A stretch of 64,000 bases of DNA from JAJXWB01 sp046349215 (GCA_046349215.1 JAXMCV010000005.1:248001-312000), one strand, 5' to 3'; counted from the stretch's first letter, positions 40,922-48,888 are shown. Made by a program: numbers and translations. Notes: generated from the letters alone by a model not told the origin.

Positions 40922-41799
40922 GGCCGCCATCCGTTCAGGCGTTGGGCGTCCGCGATGGACGCGGCCCATTCCTCGTCGGTGACGCCAGCAGGGCGAGCCG
41001 ATGCGAACTGCTCGTCAGCCTTGGGAGAACTGGTGCGGATCGGGATCGAGCGCGGAACGTCGGCTCTGGCTTCGTCCAGGCTGCGGCCAACAGGTCCGGC
41101 GCACTCGCTCAACCGGTTCAGCCATTCCGCTGCGAGCGCCCCGATGCGATTGAACCGGGCGCGTCTGAGCGGCGGCGCATTGCGGAGGAGGTCGGCTGGA
41201 TCGACCGACAGCACGTCGCGCTCGAACTGTTGCAGCGTTTCCTCGACCCACTTCGCGCGGGGATCGGATGCGGGAGGCGCTGGCGGCGGCGGCTCGTCAT
41301 CGCGCTCAACGACCGGAGCCGGAGGCTTCTCGGTTCTCGCCGGCGAGGGTTGAGCGTCGGCGATGATCTGCCGGACTTCCGCGGGCTTCGGCTTGTCGCC
41401 GCGCTGGACACGCGCCGCCACCTCGTCCCGGGCTTCCTGCGGAGCGCCGACGAGGTCGTAGAGGATCGCCTTCGGCAATTTGTCCCACGCTGAGACAAAT
41501 TCGCCCCCGAAGGTTTCGTACACTTCGATCAGCCGATATGCGCTGCTCCGGCTCATTCCGAGGCGTTGCTGGACCCATCCGCCAAATCCCGCGCCATCGT
41601 CTCGCCGGTGGCGAAGATGATCCCGCGCTTCAGCCAGATGTTTGCCGATCTGGAGAACGGTCTTGGCCTTCACGTTCTCGATCTGCTTCGCCAATGCCTC
41701 AAGCGCCTCGTCCCGTTCGAGCGCCGGCAACGTTCCAGCGGACGAGTCCGGCTTCCGCGAACCGAGTTTCACGGGCGGTTTGAGTTCCTTGTTCATCAT
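40918..41799 (-). CDS. DUF3102-like protein
   Basis: 293 residues; start by GAGGAAC just upstream of MMNKELKPP. Residues ~30-110 (ALAKQIENVKAKTVLQIGKH, then GGWVQQRLGMSRSSAYRLIE) form the DUF3102 domain: a helix with LxxGxxL followed by a helix-turn-helix-like SRSSAYRLI segment, found in phage and plasmid proteins linked to replication or partition. A proline-rich linker (ERDDEPPPPAPPASDP) and a C-terminal helical domain follow. Four-base overlaps on both sides place it in the operon. Confidence 0.7.
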   Translation of the reverse strand: MMNKELKPPVKLGSRKPDSSAGTLPALERDEALEALAKQIENVKAKTVLQIGKHLAEARDHLRHRRDDGAGFGGWVQQRLGMSRSSAYRLIEVYETFGGEFVSAWDKLPKAILYDLVGAPQEARDEVAARVQRGDKPKPAEVRQIIADAQPSPARTEKPPAPVVERDDEPPPPAPPASDPRAKWVEETLQQFERDVLSVDPADLLRNAPPLRRARFNRIGALAAEWLNRLSECAGPVGRSLDEARADVPRSIPIRTSSPKADEQFASARPAGVTDEEWAASIADAQRLNGWRP

Positions 41800-42155
41800 G
41801 CGTTCCTCACCGGTTTCGGGATCCGTGAGCCGTCCGACAGAACAGCCTCGCGAGCGTTGATCGACGTGACGAACCGCGCTCCGGCGATCCACAGCAATCC
41901 GGTCGGGCGTCCCGGTCGCGGCGGCGAAAGCAGGTCCGCGTTGGACCACCCGCAGGCGAGCGCGTCCTCGGCGCGGCCACCGATCAGGAAGCGTTGCGCA
42001 GCGTCCACGGTCCGCTGATGTCTCGCCGCCGTGACTTCATCGGGCTTGCGCGCGGCCATCGCCGCAATCGCCAGACGCAGGCCGCGCACGCGGTCCGCCT
42101 CGTCACGCTCGGCTCGTCGCTGGAGGTCGGCGACCATGTGGCCGAACGAGTTCAC
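41796..42155 (-). CDS. Hypothetical protein of the element operon
   Basis: 119 residues. An arginine/aspartate-rich helical N-terminus (MVADLQRRAERDEADRVRGL) precedes a short region with GGRAEDALACGWSNADLLSP and RPTGLLWIAGARFVT. Both ends overlap neighbours by 4 bp (ATGA). Similar short proteins sit between HTH and DUF3102 genes in alphaproteobacterial elements. Function unknown. Confidence 0.6.
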   Translation of the reverse strand: MNSFGHMVADLQRRAERDEADRVRGLRLAIAAMAARKPDEVTAARHQRTVDAAQRFLIGGRAEDALACGWSNADLLSPPRPGRPTGLLWIAGARFVTSINAREAVLSDGSRIPKPVRNA

Positions 42156-42445
42156 GGCGCCCTCACCGAAGCCTTGGCGTCACCGGCGAGATATGACCGG
42201 AGCGCGCTTTCGCCGATGCGCCGGCTGCTGCCGATCTTCCTGCTCGGGAGGCGACCTACCGCGATGTCACGATGGACGGTCGCAACGTGGCAACCGCGAA
42301 GCGCCGCGACCTCTGCCGGCGAATACTGCCTTTCGACATTCGGCCTCGCGAAATCCGATTGCAGCTTGGCGGCGACCGCTGCCGCGATGGCTTCGATCTG
42401 GTCCGCATTGAGAGCGATGGTGAGGGCGGGTGAAGCGCGCTTCAT
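42152..42445 (-). CDS. Excisionase-like helix-turn-helix protein
   Basis: 97 residues. The C-terminal 50 residues (YSPAEVAALRGCHVATVHRD, then IAVGRLPSRKIGSSRRI) are a MerR/HTH_17-type winged helix as found in excisionases and small phage regulators. The N-terminal helix (LNADQIEAIAAAVAAKLQSD) may mediate oligomerisation. On an integrating element with a tyrosine integrase it is the best candidate for the recombination directionality factor, or a regulator of the operon. Overlaps both neighbours by 4 bp. Confidence 0.75.
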   Translation of the reverse strand: MKRASPALTIALNADQIEAIAAAVAAKLQSDFARPNVERQYSPAEVAALRGCHVATVHRDIAVGRLPSRKIGSSRRIGESALRSYLAGDAKASVRAP

Positions 42446-42693
42446 TCGGCGGCTCCCGCAGGATCGGCCCGAAGCGCCGCCTCCGCGCCATCGAATATCC
42501 CGACGTTGGTGGCGGCCATCACGGCGTCCACGAAAATCGCCTTGAGGCGATCCCGGCGCGGCTTCGGCAATTCCGAGAGTTCGCGATCCGCTCGCGCGCA
42601 GACAAGGGCAAGTTCGGCTTCGGCGACGCCGCGATCAGCGGGGATCGGCGGCTCATTTGGCAGCGAGATTTCCACCAACGTGACCAACTCCAT
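42442..42693 (-). CDS. First gene of the element operon, hypothetical
   Basis: 83 residues, acidic N-terminus (MELVTLVEISLPNEPPIPAD) and a helical middle (AELALVCARADRELSELPKP). No family recognised. It is preceded by an AT-rich 73-bp gap that contains a palindrome and a repeated CATTGTC, so the operon's promoter probably lies there. Its stop overlaps the HTH gene start (ATGA). Confidence 0.6.
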   Translation of the reverse strand: MELVTLVEISLPNEPPIPADRGVAEAELALVCARADRELSELPKPRRDRLKAIFVDAVMAATNVGIFDGAEAALRADPAGAAE

Positions 42694-42729
42694 TGAAGGG
42701 CTGATCGCGTACAGAATCCTGAATTTTCA

Positions 42730-42762
42730 CATTGTCGAGAACTTCATCTGACGCATTGTCAG
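42730..42762. promoter_or_regulatory. Candidate operator/promoter of the element operon
   Basis: CTGAC (42748-42752) and GTCAG (42758-42762) form an inverted repeat with a 5-base centre. The 7-mer CATTGTC occurs at 42730-42736 and again at 42754-42760, 24 bp apart. The region is markedly AT-richer than its flanks and lies 37-69 bp upstream of the first operon gene. A role as binding site for the HTH protein is an inference. Confidence 0.5.
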
Positions 42763-42766
42763 AAAG

Positions 42767-43294
42767 TCAGTTCGATGCGCCTTTGCGATCAATGCGTTCC
42801 AGCATTTTCGCGACGGCGTTCACGTCGATGCGTCCGAGTCGCTTTTGCCGCCTGCGCGCGACGACTTCCGCGTGAATCGCCTCTGCCTCCGACCATCGGT
42901 TCGCCCAGTCGTGATGCGCAAATTGAGCGCGGACCTCGCGGACTATGCGCTCGGGCGCGGACATCTTCGCCCGCCGTTCCTCCAAGGCCTTGCGGGCCGG
43001 TTTCGTCTGCTGATCGCGCACCGTTCGCAGCGCGATGTCGGAAACGAACGACAACTCGGCGGAGGATTGCCGGTCGTCGGCCATGCGATGCGCGGCGCTC
43101 CAGATAGCCTCGGCCAGGTCGTCGCGTCCGAGCGCGCGGACTTCGTGGAGCAGCCGACTGAGCGCCCGCTTTGCGTCGAACTCATCGTCTTCGGCGCGCT
43201 CGTACGCCTCAATCTCCTCCGGCGTCGCCTTCACCCTCACGCCGCCAAGAATTGTCAGCGTCGGTTTGGCCGATCTGGTGCGCTTCGCGCTCAC
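42767..43294 (-). CDS. Hypothetical protein downstream of the integrase
   Basis: 175 residues, GTG start (complement of 43292-43294) with GAGG 10 bp upstream, 11 bp after the integrase stop. Highly charged and helical: KATPEEIEAYERAEDDEFDA, then ALRTVRDQQTKPARKALEER, and a C-terminal VNAVAKMLERIDRKG. It has no hydrophobic segment. Possibly a DNA-binding accessory protein expressed with the integrase. No family recognised. Confidence 0.6.
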   Translation of the reverse strand: MSAKRTRSAKPTLTILGGVRVKATPEEIEAYERAEDDEFDAKRALSRLLHEVRALGRDDLAEAIWSAAHRMADDRQSSAELSFVSDIALRTVRDQQTKPARKALEERRAKMSAPERIVREVRAQFAHHDWANRWSEAEAIHAEVVARRRQKRLGRIDVNAVAKMLERIDRKGASN

Positions 43295-43305
43295 GGTTTC
43301 GCGCC

Positions 43306-44523
43306 TCAAGCTTTCTTGAGCGGCACGACGACACGATCGATGCTGCTGCGCATGGCGTCGAGTTCGTTGGCCCACCACCGCGCAAGCTGCTGGCGTTCGA
43401 GCCATCGGTCAGAGCGGGCATACGCCTTGCGTGACGTGTTCTTTTCGGTGTGCGCAATGGACAAATCGATGGCGCCCCGGCTCCATTTGTTGCACTCGTC
43501 TGCGAAGCTGGTGAAGACGGCGCGGAAGCCGTGGCAGGACATCTGGTCCGATCCATAGCCGAGGCCGCGCAATGCAGCCGCGAGCGTGTTCTCGGACATG
43601 CCCCTGTCGGGGATGCGAACGCCGGGGAAGGCCAGCCGATACCGACCGGTCAAGGCGTGGAGTTCGCGAAGCAGCGCCACGGTCTGCGGAGCCAGTGCAA
43701 TTCGATGCGCAAGGCCCTGCTTCATGCGGCTCGCCGGCACGGTCCATTCCGCCCCGTACAGATCGAACTCGGACCATTCCGCAAGGCGAAGTTCCGTGAC
43801 GCGGCATGCGGTCAGCGCCAGCAGCTCCAGCGCGATCCGCGTCTCGGGGCGGCCCGTGTAGCCGCGAATGGAGCGGAGCAATTCGCCCAAGCCCTTGCGG
43901 TCGAGGATGGCCGCGCGATGCTCAGCCTTCGGCGCTTTGATCGCGCCGCGCACGAACTCGGCCGGATCGATCTGCGCGCGTCCGGTGGCGACGGCGAACC
44001 GAAACACTTCGCTGATCGTCGACCGCAAGCGCACCGCCGTCTTCGCCCTGCCCCGATCCTCGAGCTTGCGCATCGACGCCAGCACTTCGCCGGCCGTCAA
44101 TTCGGCAATCGGCCGCATTCCGAGGTCGTCCTTGGCCAGCCGCAGCAGCCATTCGACCTTTGCCATCGTACGCGGTCGCAGGCCCTCCTTGCGCTTCTGC
44201 GCGATCAGTTCGTCGGCGATGGCCGCAAATGAATTGGATCGCTTCACCGCAGCCGCAGCCTTGACCGCGCGCTTCTCGCCAGCGGGATCGCGACCGGCCT
44301 CGCGAAGCTTGCGAGCTTCGGACAAAGCCTCCCGAGCGTCCTTCAGGGACATGTCCGGATACTGGCCGAGCACGACCTCGCGCTGCTTGCCGTCGAGCCG
44401 GTACGCGTACAGCCAGGTCTTTCGGCCGGTCGGATAGACCATCAACTGGAGGCCGCCGGCGTCGCTCAGCTTGAGGCGGCGGCGATCCGTTTTCGCGGTC
44501 CGGATGGCGATATCGGTGAGCAT
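43306..44523 (-). CDS. int: P4-type tyrosine recombinase (integrase)
   Basis: 405 residues. N-terminal arm-binding DUF4102 domain (DAGGLQLMVYPTGRKTWLYA), a core-binding SAM-like domain (~95-195) and the catalytic domain with R241 (TACRVTELR), H331 and R334 (HGFRAVF), H358 (IAHTEKNTS) and the nucleophile Y368 (RKAYARSD). This set is complete, so the enzyme should be active. It is the gene nearest to tRNA-Arg and is transcribed away from it. Its start is preceded by a region of repeats that are candidate arm sites. Confidence 0.95.
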   Translation of the reverse strand: MLTDIAIRTAKTDRRRLKLSDAGGLQLMVYPTGRKTWLYAYRLDGKQREVVLGQYPDMSLKDAREALSEARKLREAGRDPAGEKRAVKAAAAVKRSNSFAAIADELIAQKRKEGLRPRTMAKVEWLLRLAKDDLGMRPIAELTAGEVLASMRKLEDRGRAKTAVRLRSTISEVFRFAVATGRAQIDPAEFVRGAIKAPKAEHRAAILDRKGLGELLRSIRGYTGRPETRIALELLALTACRVTELRLAEWSEFDLYGAEWTVPASRMKQGLAHRIALAPQTVALLRELHALTGRYRLAFPGVRIPDRGMSENTLAAALRGLGYGSDQMSCHGFRAVFTSFADECNKWSRGAIDLSIAHTEKNTSRKAYARSDRWLERQQLARWWANELDAMRSSIDRVVVPLKKA

Positions 44524-44540
44524 TCGACGGCTGCTCCTGC

Positions 44541-44635
44541 TGGGGTCGGCGCGATCCGATGTTGGGGTCGGATGCTGGGGTCGTGTTGGGGCGAATCCCC
44601 GCTATCGTATCCCACCCCAGCAGCCGCCCCAACAT
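44541..44635. repeat. Repeated TGGGGTCG / TGTTGGGGC motifs between int and attR
   Basis: Direct copies of TGGGGTCG at 44541-44548, 44563-44570 and 44576-44583, plus a variant TGGGGCG at 44587-44593. Each is preceded by GC or GT. Inverted copies follow: CCCCAGCA near 44615 and GCCCCAACA ending at 44635. These look like arm-type binding sites for the integrase DUF4102 domain. The stretch is non-coding. Confidence 0.7.
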
Positions 44636-44747
44636 TTCGACGCGCTCTGATGCGTCGGCATGCAACGCCGTGCGCCTGGAATCGCTAGACTTTCTCGCTA
44701 CATATTTCTGTGGATGCGTCGGCTTGCGCAGCCGTGCGAGGGGATGG

Positions 44748-44762
44748 TGGCGACCCCGACAG
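44748..44762. other. Right attachment site (attR core)
   Basis: TGGCGACCCCGACAG. On the complement this is the CCA, discriminator and 3' acceptor strand, plus the first bases of the T arm, of tRNA-Arg(UCU). Identical to the left copy at 29394-29408. The tRNA itself stays intact, as is usual when the element brings the 3' end. Confidence 0.88.
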
Positions 44763-44824
44763 GATTCGAACCTGTGACCTACTGCTTAGAAGGCAGTTGC
44801 TCTATCCAGCTGAGCTACGGGGTC
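44748..44824 (-). tRNA. tRNA-Arg (anticodon UCU)
   Basis: Reading leftward: acceptor 5' strand GACCCCG pairs with CGGGGTC, followed by discriminator G and an encoded CCA. The D arm AGCTCAGCTGGATAGAGC, the anticodon stem ACTGC/GCAGT with loop CTTCTAA (anticodon TCT), and the T arm ACAGGTTCGAATCCTGT are all intact. Integration target of the element to its left. Confidence 0.96.
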
Positions 44825-44897
44825 TGAGCGCCGGAACGCGTTCGCGCGGCGTTACGCCGCGCGACAATATATCGAACCTGTCGAACGCCGTCGGCGT

Positions 44898-45203
44898 TCA
44901 GTGCGTCCACTGGCCGATGCGGCCCGGACGGAAATTGTCCGAGTAGGAGATGACGCGCTTCGGGATTTCCTTCGGCTCCTCGACGACGAAGGCGATGCCG
45001 TTGCGCTCGGCGTACTCGACCGCCTGCTCCTTCGTGTCGAAGCTCAGGCGGATCTGGCTCTTCATGTCGTCGGAACTGGTCCAGCCCATCAGCGGATCGG
45101 CGCCTCTCGGACGCTCCGGCGAATAGACGAGGTGCCAACGCTTGGTGCGGCCTGCGCCAGATTGCGTCGCCGATCTGGTCGGCCGGAAGATTCTTGCGGT
45201 CAT
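44898..45203 (-). CDS. NDUFS4-like complex I accessory subunit
   Basis: 101 residues matching the ETC complex I 18-kDa (NDUFS4/AQDQ) family: N-terminal ARIFRPTRSATQSG, the central RWHLVYSPERPRGADPLMGW, and the FDTKEQAVEYAERNGI and YSDNFRPGRIGQWTH end. In alphaproteobacteria this is an accessory subunit of NADH:ubiquinone oxidoreductase. The start MTARIFRPT follows the mature family N-terminus. It lies alone between two tRNA genes and is not part of a nuo operon. Confidence 0.88.
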   Translation of the reverse strand: MTARIFRPTRSATQSGAGRTKRWHLVYSPERPRGADPLMGWTSSDDMKSQIRLSFDTKEQAVEYAERNGIAFVVEEPKEIPKRVISYSDNFRPGRIGQWTH

Positions 45204-45244
45204 GTCACTCGCCTGCGTTCGAACCGCGTCGCGCCGTCCCGGGC

Positions 45245-45321
45245 TGGTCGGGGCAGCAGGATTCGAACCTGCGACCCTCTGCTCCCAAAGCAGATGCGCT
45301 ACCAGGCTGCGCCATACCCCG
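45245..45321 (-). tRNA. tRNA-Pro (anticodon UGG)
   Basis: Reading leftward: CGGGGTA pairs with TGCCCCG, discriminator A and encoded CCA. D arm GGCGCAGCCTGGTAGCGC, anticodon loop TTTGGGA (anticodon TGG) on stem TCTGC/GCAGA, T arm GCAGGTTCGAATCCTGC. Complete cloverleaf. Confidence 0.96.
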
Positions 45322-45400
45322 TTTCGGCCCTTGGGACGCTGCCGGATGGCTATCATGCGGCGCTGGACGGAACAAGGCGTCAGGACGTCCCTGCCCCGCC

Positions 45401-45850
45401 TCAGCGGCGGAACATGGGGTGGCGGACCTCGTCGCCCGGCGACAGGCCCATTTTCGCGGCAGCGCCGGCGTTCAGTTCGACGACGCCGGTCACGGGCCCC
45501 CCCGACGAGATCGTGCGTTCGGACAGGGGTTCGGTGTCAGCGGCGATGGAGAAGACCCGGCCGTCCTTGCCGACGAAGACCATGTCGAGCGGGATGTAGG
45601 TGTTCTTCATCCACATGTTCACGACTTCGTCGCGGTTGAAATCGAACAGCATGCCGCGATCGGCCGGCATGTAGCGTCGGAACATCAGTCCCTTCGCGAA
45701 TTCGGCGGGCGTACGCATCACCTCCACCTTGAATTCGTGGACGCCGGATTTCGTGACAAAGGCGAGCTTTTCGAGCTGCGCGTCGGCGCATGCAGGCGCC
45801 GCGGCCGCGATGACGAGGGCGACGAGCGCCAGATGCAATGTGCGGATCAT
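45401..45850 (-). CDS. DUF192 family exported protein
   Basis: 149 residues. Signal peptide at 1-24 (ALVALVIAAAAPACADA). The DUF192 core is plain: PAEFAKGLMFRRYMPADRGM, MWMKNTYIPLDMVFVGKDG, and the C-terminal VVELNAGAAAKMGLSPGDEV. The family is widespread, periplasmic or secreted, function unknown. Located directly upstream of nothing related; the double cold-shock gene ends 77 bp upstream. Confidence 0.9.
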   Translation of the reverse strand: MIRTLHLALVALVIAAAAPACADAQLEKLAFVTKSGVHEFKVEVMRTPAEFAKGLMFRRYMPADRGMLFDFNRDEVVNMWMKNTYIPLDMVFVGKDGRVFSIAADTEPLSERTISSGGPVTGVVELNAGAAAKMGLSPGDEVRHPMFRR

Positions 45851-45926
45851 GGCGCGACGATAGGGAAGTTCGCGGCGCGGCGGAAGAGCCCGCCAGCGCG
45901 AGGGCGCCGTCGCCGGGCTCGCCGCT

Positions 45927-46616
45927 TCAGTGATGCGCGGGCAGCGCCGTCTCGAGCGGACGAACTTCCGCCGCCATCAGCCCCTTCGGGCCATCGCCGA
46001 AACGCGCCAGCAGCGAGTCGCCCGGCTTGAGTTCGGCGATCCCGTAGCGACGCAGGGTCTCCATGTGAACGAAGATGTCCTCCGTTCCCTCGCCGCGCGT
46101 CAGGAAGCCGAAGCCGCGGATGCGGTTGAACCACTTGACGATGACGATCTCGAAACCGCCGCTCGGCGTCACCGTCACGTGGGTGCGCGCCGCCGGCGCA
46201 ACCGCAGGATGAACCGCCGTGGATTCGTCCATCGACACGACGCGGAAGACCTGCAGGCCCTTCATGCGTCGCTGCGCCTCGCAGACGACGCGGGCGCCTT
46301 CGCAGGCGGTCTGGTAACCGTCGCGGCGCAGCACGGTGACATGCAGCAGCACGTCGCCGGAACCGTCGTCGGGAACGATGAAACCGTAGCCCTTGGAAAC
46401 GTCGAACCACTTGATGCGGCCCGCAACTTCAATCAATTCGATCGGCGCCTGGTCTGCGGTCGCTTCGACCGCGGCGACGCTCGCCTGCAATAAAGGATCT
46501 TTGCCGCCCAATTTCTTACCCCCCGAACGTCGGGCGATCACCCCCCGCCATGAGGGCGTCACACTGTCCGAATCGCCGGCCACTCCAGAATCACTTAAGG
46601 AAAAGATAACATTCAA
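45927..46616 (-). CDS. Protein with two cold-shock domains
   Basis: 229 residues. Two CSDs: first GRIKWFDVSKGYGFIVPDDG with DVLLHVTVL (about 66-130), second IVKWFNRIRGFGFLTRGEG with DIFVHMETL (about 155-220). Both keep the RNP1 (KGYGFI / RGFGFL) and RNP2-type (DVLLHV / DIFVHM) RNA-binding strands. Double-CSD proteins are typical of alphaproteobacteria (CspD-like). The start at 46616 has no ribosome site; an in-frame GTG near 46544, behind a G-rich stretch, may be the true start. Confidence 0.85.
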   Translation of the reverse strand: MNVIFSLSDSGVAGDSDSVTPSWRGVIARRSGGKKLGGKDPLLQASVAAVEATADQAPIELIEVAGRIKWFDVSKGYGFIVPDDGSGDVLLHVTVLRRDGYQTACEGARVVCEAQRRMKGLQVFRVVSMDESTAVHPAVAPAARTHVTVTPSGGFEIVIVKWFNRIRGFGFLTRGEGTEDIFVHMETLRRYGIAELKPGDSLLARFGDGPKGLMAAEVRPLETALPAHH

Positions 46617-46664
46617 TACGCGCGCTCAAAGTACAAAGTTGCGCGCGCCTGTGGAAAGATCGGC

Positions 46665-47426
46665 TTACGAGCTTGACGCGAACGGCGACAGGATGTCGCC
46701 GATGTCGCCCCGCAACACGATGTCGGCGGCGTCGTCGAGCTGGGTTTCCTCGCCATTGACGATCGCCAGCACCGCCCCGCGCCGCTTGGCCAGAATTGGA
46801 AAGCCGGCGGCCGGATAGACGACCAGCGACGACCCGACCGCCAGGAAGAGATCGCACAATTCGGTCTCCTCGTGCGCGCGGCGCATCTGGGCCTCCGGCA
46901 TGGCCTGCCCGAACGAGATCGTCGCCGACTTGATCGCGCCGCCGCACTCGCATTCGGGCGCGGCGCCCGTGCGTTCGAACTCGATGCGCACGTCGGCGAG
47001 TTCGTGGCGCATACCGCAGGACAGGCATTTGGCGTATGTGCCGTTGCCGTGCAGCTCGATCACCGCGTCGGCGGGCGCGCCGGCGGCCTGATGCAGACCG
47101 TCGATGTTCTGCGTGATGATCGCGCCCATCTTGCCCGACGCCACGAGACTGGCGAAGGCGCGATGGCCACGGCCGGGGGCGGCGCCTGCATAGATGTCGT
47201 CCATGGCGAACTTGCGCCGCCACGCCTCCTCGCGCGCCAGCGGGTCCGAAACGAACAGGCTGAAGTCGATCGGCCGGTGCTTCATCCAGGGCGAATTCGG
47301 AGAGCGGAAATCGGGTATTCCACATTCCGTGGAAATGCCCGCGCCGGTAAAGCCGACGACGCGCTGCGCGTTCGCGATCAGCCGCGCGAGTTCGGCCTGC
47401 GCCTCGTCGAGCGAGGTGACGATCAT
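46665..47426 (-). CDS. Sir2-family NAD-dependent protein deacylase
   Basis: 253 residues. NAD-binding motifs GFTGAGISTECGIPDFR and TQNIDGLHQAAG, the catalytic His in IELHGNGTYAKC, and a zinc site made by CLSC and CECGG. Missing Tyr/Arg pair typical of desuccinylases, so a deacetylase is more likely (KxxxDF... not seen). Start MIVTSLDEAQAELARL chosen because upstream codons overlap the neighbouring CoA-transferase. It follows that gene by 86 bp. Confidence 0.9.
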   Translation of the reverse strand: MIVTSLDEAQAELARLIANAQRVVGFTGAGISTECGIPDFRSPNSPWMKHRPIDFSLFVSDPLAREEAWRRKFAMDDIYAGAAPGRGHRAFASLVASGKMGAIITQNIDGLHQAAGAPADAVIELHGNGTYAKCLSCGMRHELADVRIEFERTGAAPECECGGAIKSATISFGQAMPEAQMRRAHEETELCDLFLAVGSSLVVYPAAGFPILAKRRGAVLAIVNGEETQLDDAADIVLRGDIGDILSPFASSS

Positions 47427-47512
47427 CGAGACCTCCGGACGCCGCGCGCATGCCGCGCCGGCTCGATCGATGTTAGCGCCCTGCCCGCCAAAATCGAGCG
47501 CGACGTCGCGGC

Positions 47513-48727
47513 TCAGACGATTTTCTTTTCGCGCAACGCGGCGATCTGCTCGGGCGAACGGCCGAGTTCGGCGAGCACGTCGTCCGTGTCCTGACCGAGG
47601 CGCGGCGGCGCGCGATGCTCCACCGGCGTCTTCGAAAGGTTGATGGGCGAACGCACGAGCCGCACGTCCTGGCCGCTGCCATGCGGCAGCGCGATGGCAA
47701 GGCGGCGATGGCGCACCTGCGCGTCGGCGAAGACCTCGTGCATGTGGTTGATCGGCCCGCACGGCACATTGGCCTTCGCGCAACGCGCGACCCAATAGGC
47801 GGTCGGCATCGGCTTCAGGAGAGGCTGTATGATGTCGCGCAATTCGTAGCGCCGCGCGAAGCGTTCCGTATTGTTGACGAAGCGCGGGTCGTCGGCGAGT
47901 TCCGGCGCGTCGATCAGCGCGGCGAAGGCCCGGAATTGCGCATCGTTCGACACGGCGATGATGACGCTGCCGTCCGAGGTCTCGAAGGAATCCGACGGGG
48001 CCACCACGGCGTTGGTATTGCCGGAGCGCTTGGGCACCTTGCCGTTCATCAGGAAACCGACCGCGAGATTGGCGTTGAGCGCGACGGCGGAATCCAGCAT
48101 GGCGGCGTCGATGAACTGGCCTTCGCCCGACTCGCGCCGATGCATCAGCGCCGCCAGGATCGCGATGGCCGCATAGAGGCCCGTCACCATGTCGGTGAGC
48201 GGGATCGCGGTCCGCAGGGGCGAGGAGCCCGGCGCGCCCTCGGGCTGGCCGTTGGTGCTCATGAGGCCCGACAGCGCCTGCATGACGAAATCATAGGCGG
48301 GACGGGCGGCGTAAGGACCATCGTGGCCGAAGCCGGTGATCGAGCAATAGACGATGTCGGGGCGAGCGGCCCTGATGCCTTCGTAGTCGAGGCCATACTT
48401 GCCGAGCGTGCCCGCCTTGAAGTTCTCGACGAAGACGTCGCAGGTCGCGGCGAGTTCGCGCACGATGCGCGCGCCCTCCTCGCTCGCTAGATCCAGCGTG
48501 ATCGAACGCTTGCCGCGATTGCAGGCCATGAAGATGGCGCTGTCGTTGGTTGGCTGGTTTTCCGCATCCGGCAGGAACGGTCCCATCGACCGCGTGTCGT
48601 CGCCGGGGCCGGCGCGTTCCACCTTGATGACCTCGGCGCCGAGATCGGCCAGCACCTGTGTGCACCACGGACCCGAGACGACGCGTGAAATATCGAGGAC
48701 GCGCACGCCCGCCAGAACGCCAGCCAT
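47513..48727 (-). CDS. CaiB/BaiF-family (family III) CoA-transferase
   Basis: 404 residues. Family III hallmarks: N-terminal LAGVRVLDISRVVSGPWCTQ, GAEVIKVERAGPGDDTR, NRGKRSITLDL and the nucleophile region VENFKAGTLGKYGLDYEGI, in which the catalytic Asp usually lies (the family D is in the FVENF/SLDL neighbourhood). The substrate could be formyl-CoA, succinyl-CoA or another acyl-CoA; not readable from the sequence. GGAGG 5 bp upstream of MAGVLAG supports the start. Stands between Sir2 and a small membrane protein. Confidence 0.9.
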   Translation of the reverse strand: MAGVLAGVRVLDISRVVSGPWCTQVLADLGAEVIKVERAGPGDDTRSMGPFLPDAENQPTNDSAIFMACNRGKRSITLDLASEEGARIVRELAATCDVFVENFKAGTLGKYGLDYEGIRAARPDIVYCSITGFGHDGPYAARPAYDFVMQALSGLMSTNGQPEGAPGSSPLRTAIPLTDMVTGLYAAIAILAALMHRRESGEGQFIDAAMLDSAVALNANLAVGFLMNGKVPKRSGNTNAVVAPSDSFETSDGSVIIAVSNDAQFRAFAALIDAPELADDPRFVNNTERFARRYELRDIIQPLLKPMPTAYWVARCAKANVPCGPINHMHEVFADAQVRHRRLAIALPHGSGQDVRLVRSPINLSKTPVEHRAPPRLGQDTDDVLAELGRSPEQIAALREKKIV

Positions 48728-48888
48728 TTTTCCTCCCGAGGGAAATCCGTTGTCTTTCAGACAACAATAGGCAAAAGCGGCGCGCTCCTCCAGAGATGGA
48801 TCGAATTGCGCGGATCTTCTTAGGGTTTCCAATGTGTTTATGCGGGAACCTGCGACATCGCTGGGGCGCGAAGGGAGGGAGTAGCGCG

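Larger units (their letters stand above)
29394..44762. mobile_element. Integrated satellite-like element in tRNA-Arg(UCU)
   Basis: A 15.4 kb block bounded by the 15-bp direct repeat TGGCGACCCCGACAG. The right copy is the CCA end, acceptor and part of the T arm of tRNA-Arg; the left copy lies just outside the first left-arm gene. Next to the right end is a P4-type integrase transcribed away from the tRNA, the standard layout. Contents: repeated candidate integrase arm sites, an operon of small phage-type genes with an HTH/excisionase-like protein, a TOPRIM-helicase replication protein, and about ten small left-arm genes. No structural, packaging, lysis or conjugation genes are recognised. Confidence 0.88.

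Noticed and set aside
44559..44946. Open frames over tRNA-Arg encoding sequences such as RQDSNL and DRIRTCDLLLRRQLL
   Set aside because: They are the classic translation of a tRNA gene read antisense; such peptides pollute databases and are not proteins.
45194..46030. Long frame across tRNA-Pro with GQQDSNLRPSAPKADALP
   Set aside because: Same artefact, overlapping tRNA-Pro and the DUF192 gene in antisense.
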